From: Deltaproteobacteria bacterium
Lineage (GTDB): Bacteria > Desulfobacterota > Desulfobacteria > Desulfobacterales > SURF-15
Direction: 5' to 3'
Assembly (NCBI GenBank): GCA_019309565.1
Contig: JAFDFZ010000045.1
Span: 1-34,304 of the forward strand
DNA length: 34,304 nucleotides
Shown: positions 8,286 to 16,117 of the stretch, piece after piece
Numbering within the stretch: the first letter of the stretch is position 1
Layout of the letters: each line of letters begins with the position of its first letter
Made by a program: the position numbers and the translations under genes
The notes under the pieces: model-generated
Database searches by the model: none
The model's input: the letters and a program-made list of their open reading frames with translations, nothing else
Told to the model about the DNA's origin: nothing

Positions 8286-8380
8286 GATGCTGGATACTCG
8301 ATGCTTGATACTGGATATATAAAATAAAAAAGGGTTATTTCCATATTTCATCCAGTATTCAGAAACCAGCATCCAATATC
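8286..8380 (+). repeat. R3 palindromic repeat, copy 1
   Basis: The left arm GATGCTGGATACTCGATGCT is followed, after an AT-rich centre, by the right arm ATCCAGTATTCAGAAACCAG, so the unit can fold back on itself. It matches the reverse complement of 10822-10908, including GGATGCTTGATA or a close variant and CCAGTATnCnGAAACCAGCATCCA. It lies in the gap after ilvE and may serve as its 3' structure. Confidence 0.65.
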
Positions 8381-8506
8381 TGTTTGTGTTATATATTACA
8401 AGGTATTGAAACCTGGCACTTTTGTTAAGCTTTCAGCCTAATAAAATGGTTTAATGCCGAACGGAAATCGGGTGATACCTTCCATAAAGCAAAACACGCC
8501 ATCTTT

Positions 8507-8992
8507 ATGGTCAAGCTTGTTTACGTAAAAACACAAATCGATCTTGAACACATAAAACGGCTGTTTCTGGAATATGCCGGCTCACTGGAATTTGATCTTC
8601 ATTTTCAAAACTTCGAAGCAGAACTCCGCACCCTTCCGGGAGATTATGCACCTCCTGCTGGGTGTATGGTGCTGGCCATGGATGGGGATGAGGCCGTGGG
8701 CTGTGTGGCATTGCGCCCGTTGACGCAAGCTGTTTGTGAAATGAAACGGCTTTATGTTCAACCAGGCTCCCGCGGCAAAGGGATCGGCCGGATGCTCGCA
8801 GATGCCGTCGTTTGCAAAGCCGCAGGCCTTGGGTACACTTGCATGAAATTGGATACGGTTTCCTCAATGACAGAAGCAAAAGCGCTGTACGAGTCCATGG
8901 GATTTAAGCAGATTGAAGCCTATCGCCATAACCCGGTAGCGGGTGCGGTGTATTTTGAACTCGATCTGGTTGAAAAGGAAGCAAGAAAATAG
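8507..8992 (+). CDS. GNAT-family N-acetyltransferase
   Basis: 161 residues, single GNAT domain. The acetyl-CoA-binding motif A is MKRLYVQPGSRGKGIGRML (about 79-97; Q/RxxGxG/A is RGKGIG). C-terminal motif B is present as AKALYESMGFKQIEAYRHNP. The ATG at 8507 has no evident ribosome binding site, but no better start exists. The stop is 7 nt before the next gene, so the two are probably cotranscribed. The acceptor substrate is not predictable; small-molecule amines or amino acids are common. Confidence 0.85.
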   Translation: MVKLVYVKTQIDLEHIKRLFLEYAGSLEFDLHFQNFEAELRTLPGDYAPPAGCMVLAMDGDEAVGCVALRPLTQAVCEMKRLYVQPGSRGKGIGRMLADAVVCKAAGLGYTCMKLDTVSSMTEAKALYESMGFKQIEAYRHNPVAGAVYFELDLVEKEARK

Positions 8993-8999
8993 GTGTCTT

Positions 9000-9779
9000 A
9001 TGGCAATGAAAAACCCATTTAGAGAATACATGAATTTTGCCATTGAAACCGCACATGCCGCAGGTCGCCTGACGCTGGGGTATTTTCAAACTGAACTGAG
9101 CGCTGAATTCAAGCAAGACGACACACCGGTGACCATTGCGGACAAAAGGGCCGAGGAGTTGATACGATCCAAAATCGAAAAGAAATATCCGGATCATATG
9201 ATCGTTGGTGAAGAGTATGGTGCAGGCAAAGAAAAATCTGAATTTTGCTGGATCATCGATCCTATTGATGGAACAAAGTCATTCGTTAGGGGTGTTCCTC
9301 TGTTTGCCGTTCTGATCGGGCTGGAAATAGCTGGCAGATGTGAGGTTGGAGTCGCCTATTTTCCTGCACTTGAGGAAATGATTTACGCGGCAACAGGTGA
9401 GGGATGTTACTGGAACGGGCGGCAGGCCCGGGTTTCCCAAAAAGATAGTTTGAATCGAAGTTTCGTATCGCATACCAACGCATCGAGTTTCAAGGAATTT
9501 GGCCGGGAAAAAGAATGGCGTCGAGTCCAGGAGGCGTTTTATAACTGCGTGGGGTGGTCGGATGCTTACGGCCATGCACTGGTTGCTACGGGACGAGTTG
9601 AGTTGATGCTTGACCCCACCATGAATGTATGGGACTGTGCCCCCTTCCCTCCGATTCTTCGGGAAGCCGGTGGTTTCTTTGGTGACTGGTCCGGCAACGA
9701 GACCATCTATGCCAACGAGGGGATGAGCACCACAAAGACACTCCTGCCGCAGGTGCTGAAATTGATTCGCGGTGAATGA
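9000..9779 (+). CDS. Inositol-monophosphatase-family phosphatase, histidinol-phosphatase (HisN)-like
   Basis: 259 residues from the ATG at 9000, with AGGTG about 7 nt upstream. The IMPase metal sites are intact: GEE (70-72), DPIDGT (87-92) and the later WD with Asp212 (VWDCAPFPPILREAGG). The segment GTKSFVRGVPLFAVLIGLE is closer to HisN-type histidinol-phosphate phosphatases than to SuhB or CysQ. The enzyme hydrolyses a phosphate monoester using Mg2+ in the cytoplasm. No other histidine genes are nearby, so inositol-phosphate or another small phosphate ester remains possible. Confidence 0.85.
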   Translation: MAMKNPFREYMNFAIETAHAAGRLTLGYFQTELSAEFKQDDTPVTIADKRAEELIRSKIEKKYPDHMIVGEEYGAGKEKSEFCWIIDPIDGTKSFVRGVPLFAVLIGLEIAGRCEVGVAYFPALEEMIYAATGEGCYWNGRQARVSQKDSLNRSFVSHTNASSFKEFGREKEWRRVQEAFYNCVGWSDAYGHALVATGRVELMLDPTMNVWDCAPFPPILREAGGFFGDWSGNETIYANEGMSTTKTLLPQVLKLIRGE

Positions 9780-9840
9780 ACCCTTTGAGTGTTGAGCTGA
9801 AGTTCAATCATCACGCAATCGGTCTCAGGCAGCTTGGTCC

Positions 9841-10263
9841 ATGAAATTTTTTCGAATCGCAACCAATGGTTTCGTTCTTTGTGCTGCAAACTTAATGGCA
9901 ATCACTGTAGGGTTTTCTGCTTCCCATTTTTTTAAGCCCGCAAATCAGCTGGCTGCTCAGTTATCCATTGCGGCGATTCTAAGCTTTATCCTTTTTTTGA
10001 TCTGGGGCTTTTTCCTTCGAATTCCTTTGTTTAGATTCATTGCGCTGCAGTCTTACAGAGACCATGCATGGGTGTTTATCGCTTCGCTTGCCTGGGGACC
10101 CGTTGCTTTGTTTTCTATCCGCTTTGTAATACGGGGGTATGTTCCCGGCATGGGAAACGTAATGACTCTTTTTTTGTTTCAGCTGCCTGTAAATCTTCTT
10201 GTTTTAATTGTGGTTCGTAAAACAACCGGTCGGATCTTTTTTAGAAAACAACACAACAATTGA
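9841..10263 (+). CDS. Small integral membrane protein of unknown function
   Basis: 140 residues with four hydrophobic segments (about 10-30, 38-60, 76-98 and 106-128) and a basic C-terminal tail (RKTTGRIFFRKQ). I recognise no family. It lies 61 nt after the phosphatase gene and 40 nt before the deformylase gene, all on the plus strand, so it is likely part of the same transcript. The ribosome binding site is weak. Confidence 0.6.
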   Translation: MKFFRIATNGFVLCAANLMAITVGFSASHFFKPANQLAAQLSIAAILSFILFLIWGFFLRIPLFRFIALQSYRDHAWVFIASLAWGPVALFSIRFVIRGYVPGMGNVMTLFLFQLPVNLLVLIVVRKTTGRIFFRKQHNN

Positions 10264-10303
10264 AGTGTAGGAAATTCTACAACTTATTTAGAGTGGGGGT
10301 CGC

Positions 10304-10804
10304 ATGCCTGTTAAAGAAATACTGCTTCTTGGAAACCCGAAATTATATGAAACCAGCGAACCGGTAAAAAGAAATGAACTCGATGAACTTAAAGGCGTCA
10401 TCACAGACCTTCATGACACCCTGATGGATTTTCGGAAACGATATGGTGCAGGCCGCGCCATTGCCTCACCCCAGATAGGTGTAATGAAACGCCTGATTTA
10501 TATGCACATAGATCATCCGGTTACGTTCATCAATCCCGAGCTTTTGGAAAAAAGTGACCGGCTGATCACGCTATGGGATGACTGCATGTGTTTTCCCGAT
10601 TTGCTGGTTCGGGTAGCAAGACATAAGAGGTGTAAAATAAGGTATCGAGACTTAAACTGGCAGGCAAGGGAGATGGTTGTTGAAAACGATCTATCAGAGC
10701 TTCTTCAGCACGAATATGACCATCTGGATGGAATTTTGGCGGTATCAAGAGCCATAGACGCACGCTCGTTTTCTCTTAAAAGTCAGAGGCACCACATATA
10801 TTAA
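10304..10804 (+). CDS. Divergent peptide deformylase-like metalloenzyme
   Basis: 166 residues. All three deformylase motifs can be placed but are altered. Motif 1, normally GxGxAAPQ, is GAGRAIASPQ (48-57). Motif 2, normally EGCLS, is DDCMCFPD with metal ligand Cys94 kept. Motif 3 is an exact QHEYDHLDG with His136, Glu137 and His140. The metal site is thus intact while the substrate-facing residues differ. Ordinary Def removes the formyl group from nascent Met. This paralogue may act on other peptides or be a back-up enzyme. A GTGGGGGT stretch precedes the ATG. No fmt or priA neighbours are seen. Confidence 0.8.
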   Translation: MPVKEILLLGNPKLYETSEPVKRNELDELKGVITDLHDTLMDFRKRYGAGRAIASPQIGVMKRLIYMHIDHPVTFINPELLEKSDRLITLWDDCMCFPDLLVRVARHKRCKIRYRDLNWQAREMVVENDLSELLQHEYDHLDGILAVSRAIDARSFSLKSQRHHIY

Positions 10805-10821
10805 TACCTATTTATTGGAAT

Positions 10822-10908
10822 GATGCTGGATGCTGGTTTCAGGATACTGGATTTTAGAAGGTTACTATCTTTATTTTATCAAGCATCCAGTATCCAGTAT
10901 CCAGTATC
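10822..10908 (-). repeat. R3 palindromic repeat, copy 2
   Basis: Inverted relative to 8286-8380. The plus strand reads GATGCTGGATGCTGGTTTC at the left, and AAGCATCCAGTATCCAG followed by TATCCAGTATC at the right. The right arm contains three tandem CCAGTAT units. It sits just after the deformylase gene. A single half-arm (GATACTGGATGCATACTGAA) also occurs near 17499. Confidence 0.65.
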
Positions 10909-11015
10909 TTGCCTCTTATTGCACAAAGGCCAGTTTTATGACCTTTGGATTTTGGTTTCCCCAAAGATAGGGATTTACCCCTTCAGGAATGTCCTTTTCT
11001 CCTTTTACCCACAAA

Positions 11016-11174
11016 TTACAGGCATGAACCGCCGCCGGGAAGTCTTTTGCGCAAAAAGTTGGTGCGCCGATTCATGGGCAGGGCAAGCTGTCGGCGAACT
11101 TGCTCGATCAGATTGCGCCCGGATTCTCTTTTCAATGCTTGCAACTTCTTGTTTCTATCTTTTCTTTTTCTCAT
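11016..11174 (-). CDS. Small basic protein overlapping the nucleotidyltransferase gene
   Basis: 52 residues from the ATG at 11174, inside the last codons of the nucleotidyltransferase gene in another frame (20-nt overlap), with GGAG about 10 nt upstream. A longer in-frame reading from 11264 lies wholly inside the neighbour and is less likely. The N-terminal half is very basic (MRKRKDRNKK, KRESGRN). The C-terminus is compact and distinctive: LPMNRRTNFLRKRLPGGGSC followed by Leu. I believe this 'RTNFLRxRLPxGGSxL' ending recurs in small bacterial proteins but cannot name the family. The overlap and pairing with a nucleotidyltransferase suggest a two-gene module. Confidence 0.6.
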   Translation of the reverse strand: MRKRKDRNKKLQALKRESGRNLIEQVRRQLALPMNRRTNFLRKRLPGGGSCL

Positions 11175-11619
11175 CCAGCGTTTTCTCCAGGATTTCGATG
11201 ACAGCCAGGTCCCTTGGCCGACCGAGAGCTTTTTTACTATGAATGATCTTCTCGAGGCTGGCAATTTTCAGTGGATACCCTTCAAATTCAACCTCCACAG
11301 CATCAGATCGGAGACTTTCAAAAGACTTGATTCCATGTAACACAGACATAAAATCAACCTGAAGCCCGGTATCATCGTTTATAACCCTGTAAAGAGAGGA
11401 AACCGGATAAAAAGGCTTTAAAATCTGGGCATCGAGCTCTCTTGCGAAGGCTTTGAGCTTGCGCAGGTTCGTAGGGGTCTTTCTGAACATGAAATCAATA
11501 TCCAGAGTTGTTACCGGCGCACCTTGCAGCGCAGCGGCTGCATTTCCCACCATCACGGCCTCTAAGCGTGCCTGGTTCAATGCTCTTGCTATTTTCTTTA
11601 GCACCGGTGCAGCATCCAT
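11155..11619 (-). CDS. Minimal nucleotidyltransferase-like protein
   Basis: 154 residues. The N-terminus carries the nucleotidyltransferase pattern: VMVGNAAAALQGAP (about 22-35; hG[G/N]xAxxxxG) and TLDIDFMF (about 38-45), with two metal-binding aspartates (DxD as Asp-Ile-Asp), and a later Asp in LQVDFMSVL. It resembles the stand-alone domains related to AbiEii/DUF6036, which in several cases are toxin or antitoxin parts. No C-terminal effector domain is present. It overlaps the small basic protein gene by 20 nt. Function in this cell is unknown. Confidence 0.75.
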   Translation of the reverse strand: MDAAPVLKKIARALNQARLEAVMVGNAAAALQGAPVTTLDIDFMFRKTPTNLRKLKAFARELDAQILKPFYPVSSLYRVINDDTGLQVDFMSVLHGIKSFESLRSDAVEVEFEGYPLKIASLEKIIHSKKALGRPRDLAVIEILEKTLDEKKKR

Positions 11620-11757
11620 CCTATCCGCCGTCAGCTGATGCTTTTATAAATAAATCGCATATTCATGTGTTTGGGATTTATATTATCCGCTTAGAAAAAA
11701 CAACAGCCCATTGAAGAAAATCTAGTTCTTCCTCTCTGTTTTGATACGGTTTAAAAA

Positions 11758-11783
11758 CGACCCTGACACTGCGACCAGGGTCG
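11758..11783 (-). terminator. Rho-independent terminator of the lipoprotein gene
   Basis: On the minus strand CGACCCTG pairs with CAGGGTCG (8 bp, 10-nt loop) and is followed directly by TTTTTAAA. It lies about 40 nt past the stop of the lipoprotein gene. Confidence 0.75.
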
Positions 11784-11822
11784 GATACTCCAGTGCTTTC
11801 TCTGGCTGCCCCATGTCGCTTG

Positions 11823-12344
11823 CTAACCAAGCGGTGAATACCAAAGATCCAAATCGGTGCCCCCGCCGCCAGCTTCTCGAACCCGCCCGATATAGCTAAA
11901 CCCGATGGCAGCCGTATCTGCAGGAAGCTCCAGGGTGCGTTTCTTCAAATCCCATTCATAGAAATAGTTGCCGAACACTGTGCTCCAGAGAACCCTGCTT
12001 TCGATCAGTCTACCACTGGAATCGATAAAATTTATTCTGAAAAATAACAAATCCACAATCTCGTATGTCCAGAAAGAAGCTGCATGCAGTGCAAGATTTC
12101 CGGAAATATCCAGCTTACCGGAACGCTTTACATAGTTGTATTTAAAAGACAGGTCCTCTGTTTTCCAGTCTCCCTGGTGAGGCCCTCCTTCAATTAAAGG
12201 GATCTGATTGTGGAGGCTTACCGGCTTTCCCTTATAGGGATGCAATACACTCTGGCATCCCAGCAATGCTGCTATCAACAGAAACAGCAACAATATTCTA
12301 AATGTATTCATTGTGATTCGATCTGTTTTCATCATATTCTCCAT
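11823..12344 (-). CDS. Small lipoprotein, YcfL-like
   Basis: 173 residues from the first ATG. A start at the fifth codon (12332) has a better-placed GGAG and is equally likely. A lipoprotein signal ends in IAALLGC with Cys30 as the lipidated residue. The mature part is beta-rich. A central motif (RINFIDSSGRLIESRVLW, then LPADTAAIGFSYIGR) resembles small outer-membrane lipoproteins with one immunoglobulin-like domain such as YcfL. That assignment is tentative. It follows dctM2 by 181 nt on the same strand and ends in a clear terminator, so it may close the TRAP 2 transcript. Confidence 0.65.
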   Translation of the reverse strand: MENMMKTDRITMNTFRILLLFLLIAALLGCQSVLHPYKGKPVSLHNQIPLIEGGPHQGDWKTEDLSFKYNYVKRSGKLDISGNLALHAASFWTYEIVDLLFFRINFIDSSGRLIESRVLWSTVFGNYFYEWDLKKRTLELPADTAAIGFSYIGRVREAGGGGTDLDLWYSPLG

Positions 12345-12525
12345 AAGAGGGAACCCCCTCTTTCATTTCGATAAATCTTACATTCGTGTAGAAATACTTT
12401 TCACATCCATAAACGGGTTGTCACAAAAGATATCCGCTTATGACACTAAAGTAAGACCCAAGGGGAAGAGGTCAACAAAAGGGCGAAGAAATATGCAGAA
12501 TAGTTATGGGTTAAAGGTGGGGCGG

Positions 12526-13803
12526 TTACCCCATAAAGAAATTCGGGACGAAAAGGGTTAAAGGAGGAATGTACGCGATACACAACAACACGGCGATCAT
12601 GACGGCAAGCAGAATCATAAGCGGTCTTGTGATGGCGCTTATGGTCATGCCACCCACACTGCATGCAACAAAGGTACAAACACCCACCGGCGGTGTTGAA
12701 AGACCGATGGCAAGATTGATTACGACCATGCACCCAAAATGGATCGGGTCCATGCCCAGCTTCGCTGCGATGGGGGTTAAGATGGGAACGAATATGATGA
12801 TAGCCGGTGAACAGTCTAAGAATGAGCCCACGATCAAAAGCATCACATTTAGTGCCAGTATGATCAATAACGGATGACGAAGGGTTTGCACGATGAATCC
12901 CGCCATTTGCTGGGGGATCTGTTCACTGGCCAAAACCCAGGACAGGGTGGAGGCCGTGGCAATGGTAATCATGACAAGCGAAGACGTATAACATGCGCGA
13001 ATCAAAATGCGCGGAAGTTGTAAAAGGGAGATGGAGCGATAGATGAACAAAACCAGCACAAGCGAATAAGCAACCGCCACCGCGGCTGCTTCGGTAGCTG
13101 TAAACACACCGGAAAGTATGCCGCCGATGATGATAATCGCCGTTAACAGCGCAAGAAAAGAGCTTCGAAACGCCCGCCATACCTGCCGGATGGAAAAGGA
13201 CTCTTCTCTTGGGTAATTATAGATCCGGGCAAAAATGTAACTGACCGCCATCAGCCCTACGCCCATCAGAAGACCCGGAATGTATCCTCCAAGAAAGAGC
13301 CTTGCGATAGAAACATTGGCGGTGATTCCATAAATGACCATGGGCACGCTCGGGGGAATAATGACACCGATGGAACCTGCCGCACTCTGAATGGCGACAC
13401 TGAAGGAACGAGAATATCGTTTCTTGACCATGGCCGGAATCATCACAGATCCGACTGCAGCGGCATCGGCAGCAGCAGAGCCGGAGATTCCCGCAAAGAA
13501 CATGGCAGCCATCACGGTAATCATGGCAAGGGCGCCGCGAATGAACCCCACCAGCGCAGAGGCAAAATCGACGATCCGCCGTGAGATATCCCCCTCTTCC
13601 ATGATTTGGCCGGCAAGCACAAAAAACGGAATGGCCATCATGGGAAAACTATCTGTTCCTTTCATCATGGTCTGAATGATGATGGCAGTGGGCACATCCG
13701 TGAAAAAATAAATGCTGGCAAGCGAAACCAGCCCTACAGCAAAGGCGATCGGAACATTGATGGCAAACAGAACCATCATGCTTATGAAAAGAAACGCAGT
13801 CAT
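12526..13803 (-). CDS. dctM: TRAP transporter large permease subunit (DctM family), system 2
   Basis: 425 residues, hydrophobic throughout. The DctM signatures are VPIAFAVGLVSLASIY, FPMMAIPFFVLAGQIMEEG (about 53-71), GISGSAAADAAAVGSVMIPAM (about 105-125), GVIIPPSVPMVIYGI (about 146-160) and GVFTATEAAAVAVAYSLVL (about 232-250). It has its own ATG with GAGGA upstream and does not overlap dctQ2: a 300-nt gap containing repeat R1 separates them. This is unusual, because Q and M usually overlap, as they do in the other two TRAP systems here. Confidence 0.95.
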   Translation of the reverse strand: MTAFLFISMMVLFAINVPIAFAVGLVSLASIYFFTDVPTAIIIQTMMKGTDSFPMMAIPFFVLAGQIMEEGDISRRIVDFASALVGFIRGALAMITVMAAMFFAGISGSAAADAAAVGSVMIPAMVKKRYSRSFSVAIQSAAGSIGVIIPPSVPMVIYGITANVSIARLFLGGYIPGLLMGVGLMAVSYIFARIYNYPREESFSIRQVWRAFRSSFLALLTAIIIIGGILSGVFTATEAAAVAVAYSLVLVLFIYRSISLLQLPRILIRACYTSSLVMITIATASTLSWVLASEQIPQQMAGFIVQTLRHPLLIILALNVMLLIVGSFLDCSPAIIIFVPILTPIAAKLGMDPIHFGCMVVINLAIGLSTPPVGVCTFVACSVGGMTISAITRPLMILLAVMIAVLLCIAYIPPLTLFVPNFFMG

Positions 13804-13840
13804 CTGAAAATTTCCTCGGTGGTGTTCGATTTAAGTCGAA

Positions 13841-14057
13841 TAAAATTTTTAAAGGCAAAATAATTACACCGATGCTCTTAGGCGGCAGCCAATACGAAAC
13901 ATCGAACCCAGGCACAAGGGAAGGGATAGTAAGTAGCGTAAGATCTTGTACCTCTGGTTTATCTGCTTTGTTAACTCTAATTGTGCCGTCATCGAAGGGT
14001 GGTAAAGTGTATTTTGCCTTTAAAAATTTCATTCGACGCCATCCTGTAAGGCTTTTC
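13841..14057 (-). repeat. R1 dispersed element, copy 2, inside TRAP operon 2
   Basis: Inverted relative to copy 1 (328-651). The element has near-perfect 28-nt inverted termini: positions 13835-13862 pair with 14010-14037 with one mismatch, and the inner 20 nt (TATTTTGCCTTTAAAAATTT and its complement) are exact. It fills the gap between dctQ2 and dctM2. One end lies about 40 nt before the dctM2 start codon, so it may have changed how dctM2 is expressed. Confidence 0.75.
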
Positions 14058-14103
14058 AAAGGATTTAAGGGTGCGAAACTTTCTCTATTTTCATCATGAT
14101 TTC

Positions 14104-14619
14104 CTACTCCCCCGATCTTGATTCGGATATCTGTTCAGAGGGGTGCTGTCCCGCCAGTTTCCGTATGGATTCAATGATCTGCCGGGCCATGTAATACGCC
14201 ATGATGATACCCGCAACCGGAATGGCGGCAAACACTGCATCCATCCGAAGATTCAAACCGGCACTTCGGAACAGTTTTGCCGAAAACGTTGTGTGATAGC
14301 CCTGAACGATAAGAACGAGGATGAAAATAAACACAAGGCATCCGGTGGCTAACTCCAATGCACTTCTAAACCGGTGCGGCAGTTTGTTCACCAGATAATC
14401 GATTCCGAAATGAAGTCGCTTGCCAAAAGCCATTGCAGCTCCGATAAACGAAAGCCACACGAACGCAAACCGCGCCAGCTCCTCGGACCATGAAAGGGGT
14501 TTTTCAAGTACATATCGAAAAAAAACCTGCAAAATTACCGATATAAACATGATCGAGATGAAAACGACAAGACAGATATCGATGGATCTTGCCATCCATC
14601 TCTCTACTTTCCACTGCAT
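14104..14619 (-). CDS. dctQ: TRAP transporter small permease subunit (DctQ family), system 2
   Basis: 171 residues with four hydrophobic segments and the DctQ hallmark LSWSEELARFAFVWLSFIGAAMAFGKRLHFGID (about 38-70). The ATG at 14619 has GGAG about 10 nt upstream. The C-terminal 20 residues are polar. An imperfect hairpin precedes the gene. The next gene, dctM2, is displaced by the R1 element. Confidence 0.92.
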   Translation of the reverse strand: MQWKVERWMARSIDICLVVFISIMFISVILQVFFRYVLEKPLSWSEELARFAFVWLSFIGAAMAFGKRLHFGIDYLVNKLPHRFRSALELATGCLVFIFILVLIVQGYHTTFSAKLFRSAGLNLRMDAVFAAIPVAGIIMAYYMARQIIESIRKLAGQHPSEQISESRSGE

Positions 14620-14636
14620 CGTTGAAACTCCATAGA

Positions 14637-14673
14637 GGGATGCAAGGGATTATTTGAAATCCCCTGCATTCCC
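14637..14673 (-). promoter_or_regulatory. Intercistronic hairpin between dctP2 and dctQ2
   Basis: GGGATGCAAGGGATT pairs with AATCCCCTGCATTCCC: 14 base pairs with one mismatch and one bulge, and a 6-nt loop. The position matches the dctP1-dctQ1 hairpin, so a shared role in raising binding-protein over permease expression is likely. Confidence 0.55.
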
Positions 14674-14704
14674 GGTTTTCATAGTTCCATTGTTATGGGA
14701 AAAT

Positions 14705-15712
14705 TTAATCGGCCGGTGTAGCTTGAATCTGTTTGATCCAGTCGGCAGCATAGGGGTATTTTTTCACATACCGCTGCCAGACCGGTTGAACCGCTGCTTT
14801 AAATGCAGCCACATCCACATCTCGAACAATCTTAACCCCCACACTTTGAAGCTTGTCGAACGCCACATTCTCATCTTCAAGATAAATATAGCGGCAGTAC
14901 CATTTCGCGACATCCGCTGCCCGGCGAATCTGTTGTTGAATGTCCGCCGGAAGGGTATCCCAGTACTTTTTACTGGCAAACAGAGCAGACACCAGCCAGA
15001 ATTGCTCTGTCATTGAATAGACTTTGGAGACCTCCCAGTGTTTTGAAGTATAAAGAAGCACAGGGGAGTTTTCGGCACCGTCTATGGTTTTTTGCTCAAG
15101 GCCGGTATAGACTTCAGGCCAGGCCATGGGGGTCGCCACCCCTCCCATGGCATTGATGGCATCGATCATCACATCGCTTGTCATCACTCGAATTTTTTTC
15201 CCTTTCAGGTCTGCTGGCTTGCGAACCGGTTCCATGCAGTACACGCTGCGCGCACCGTCGTCCTGGTAAAAAAGACCGATAAGTCCATACTTGGGAAACA
15301 CTTCGTTCAGAATATGCTCTCCCAGAGGGCCGTCAAGAACCCGGTTCAGATGCCTGCGATTTGCAAACAGGTAGGGAAGGTCGAAGATTTTGACCTCTGG
15401 AATGAACTTGGTGGCAAAAGACAAGGCGGCTTTTCCCATCTGAAGGGTCCCCATCTGAAGACCCATGATGACATCGTCGGTCCTTCCAAGCTGGCCGGCG
15501 GGAAAGACCTTTATTTCCACCTGGCTGTCTGTGTATTCTTTCACCTTCTTGGCAAAAAACTCAAATGTGCGGGGATGGGGGTGATCCGATGTAAGATGGC
15601 ATGCCAATTTAATCTCGTACTTGGCTTTGGCAACGGCGTCCTGCCCCGGCATGAGCATCAAAACAGCCATCACAAGAAAACATGTTCCCAGTAAAGTGAT
15701 TTTTTTTCTCAT
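14705..15712 (-). CDS. dctP: TRAP transporter substrate-binding protein (DctP family), system 2
   Basis: 335 residues from the ATG at 15712, which follows an excellent ribosome binding site (AAAGGAGG, 6 nt spacing). The reading frame extends upstream but only through repeat R2, with no sensible protein. Signal peptide 1-29 (cleavage after VAKA). Substrate arginines are kept: Arg155 (DDGARS) and Arg175 (LKGKKIRVM), with Asn215 in DGAENSP. A carboxylate ligand is likely. TPMAWPEVYTGLEQKTIDGAENSP is the usual DctP core. The region before it (15713-16153) carries two repeat families, so its promoter may be of recent origin. Confidence 0.92.
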   Translation of the reverse strand: MRKKITLLGTCFLVMAVLMLMPGQDAVAKAKYEIKLACHLTSDHPHPRTFEFFAKKVKEYTDSQVEIKVFPAGQLGRTDDVIMGLQMGTLQMGKAALSFATKFIPEVKIFDLPYLFANRRHLNRVLDGPLGEHILNEVFPKYGLIGLFYQDDGARSVYCMEPVRKPADLKGKKIRVMTSDVMIDAINAMGGVATPMAWPEVYTGLEQKTIDGAENSPVLLYTSKHWEVSKVYSMTEQFWLVSALFASKKYWDTLPADIQQQIRRAADVAKWYCRYIYLEDENVAFDKLQSVGVKIVRDVDVAAFKAAVQPVWQRYVKKYPYAADWIKQIQATPAD

Positions 15713-15825
15713 TTCATACCTCCTTTGACTGTTATGAGTTGATGATTGAAGCAGAGCACCGGTATGCGACGATCGGGCTCCCCCTGCCTTTGGACTGAAA
15801 CAGTGCAAGACAGCACTGTTGATGA

Positions 15826-15941
15826 TTGAAGACCCCACAGCCCCGAAAATCGGGATCTTCGTCCTTGTTGGGTCGTAGCCCATAGCGAAGCCCAATTGCT
15901 TCGACAAGCTTAAGGGAAATGCGCCCGCTGTTTCGGTTCAT
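15826..15941 (-). repeat. R2 dispersed repeat, copy 1
   Basis: About 116 nt, inverted relative to copies at 27154-27270 and 32838-32948. Shared landmarks, read on the minus strand, are AAGCTTGTCGAAGC, AATTGGGCTT, GGGCTACGACCCAACAAGG, AGATCCCG and GGTCTTCAAT. The internal hairpin here is CCCGA-TTT-TCGGG. Confidence 0.75.
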
Positions 15942-16025
15942 GGTGCGATGGGTTTTAGGAAACACTCCAATCCATAATATTAAAGCATGTTCTAAGAACC
16001 ATCCTTTCCCGCAAACTTAACCTTG

Positions 16026-16117
16026 AAAAAATGGCCTCTTTAAGGGCAGTTGGAATAAGAAATCAGTTGTAAGTAACCTAAAGTGAATTGGTTTAAGGTG
16101 CCGCTTTGCTCTTTCTT
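16026..16117 (+). repeat. R4 dispersed repeat, copy 1
   Basis: Shares with 34112-34210 the landmarks AAAAA(G/A)TGGCC, GGGCAGTTG or GAGCAGTTG, AATAAGAA, CAGTTGTAAGT or CAGTTATAAGT, CTAAAGTG and CGCTTTGCTCTTTC or CGCTTCGCTCTTTC, in the same order and spacing. Non-coding. Confidence 0.6.

Noticed and set aside
8412-8430. TGGCAC-TTTTG sequence resembling a sigma-54 promoter
   Set aside because: The required GC element is not at the right spacing.
10820-11242. Plus-strand frame after the deformylase gene
   Set aside because: It begins in repeat R3 and runs antisense to the nucleotidyltransferase pair.
15713-15907. N-terminal extension of dctP2
   Set aside because: The extension runs through repeat R2. 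A strong ribosome binding site and signal peptide define the start at 15712.
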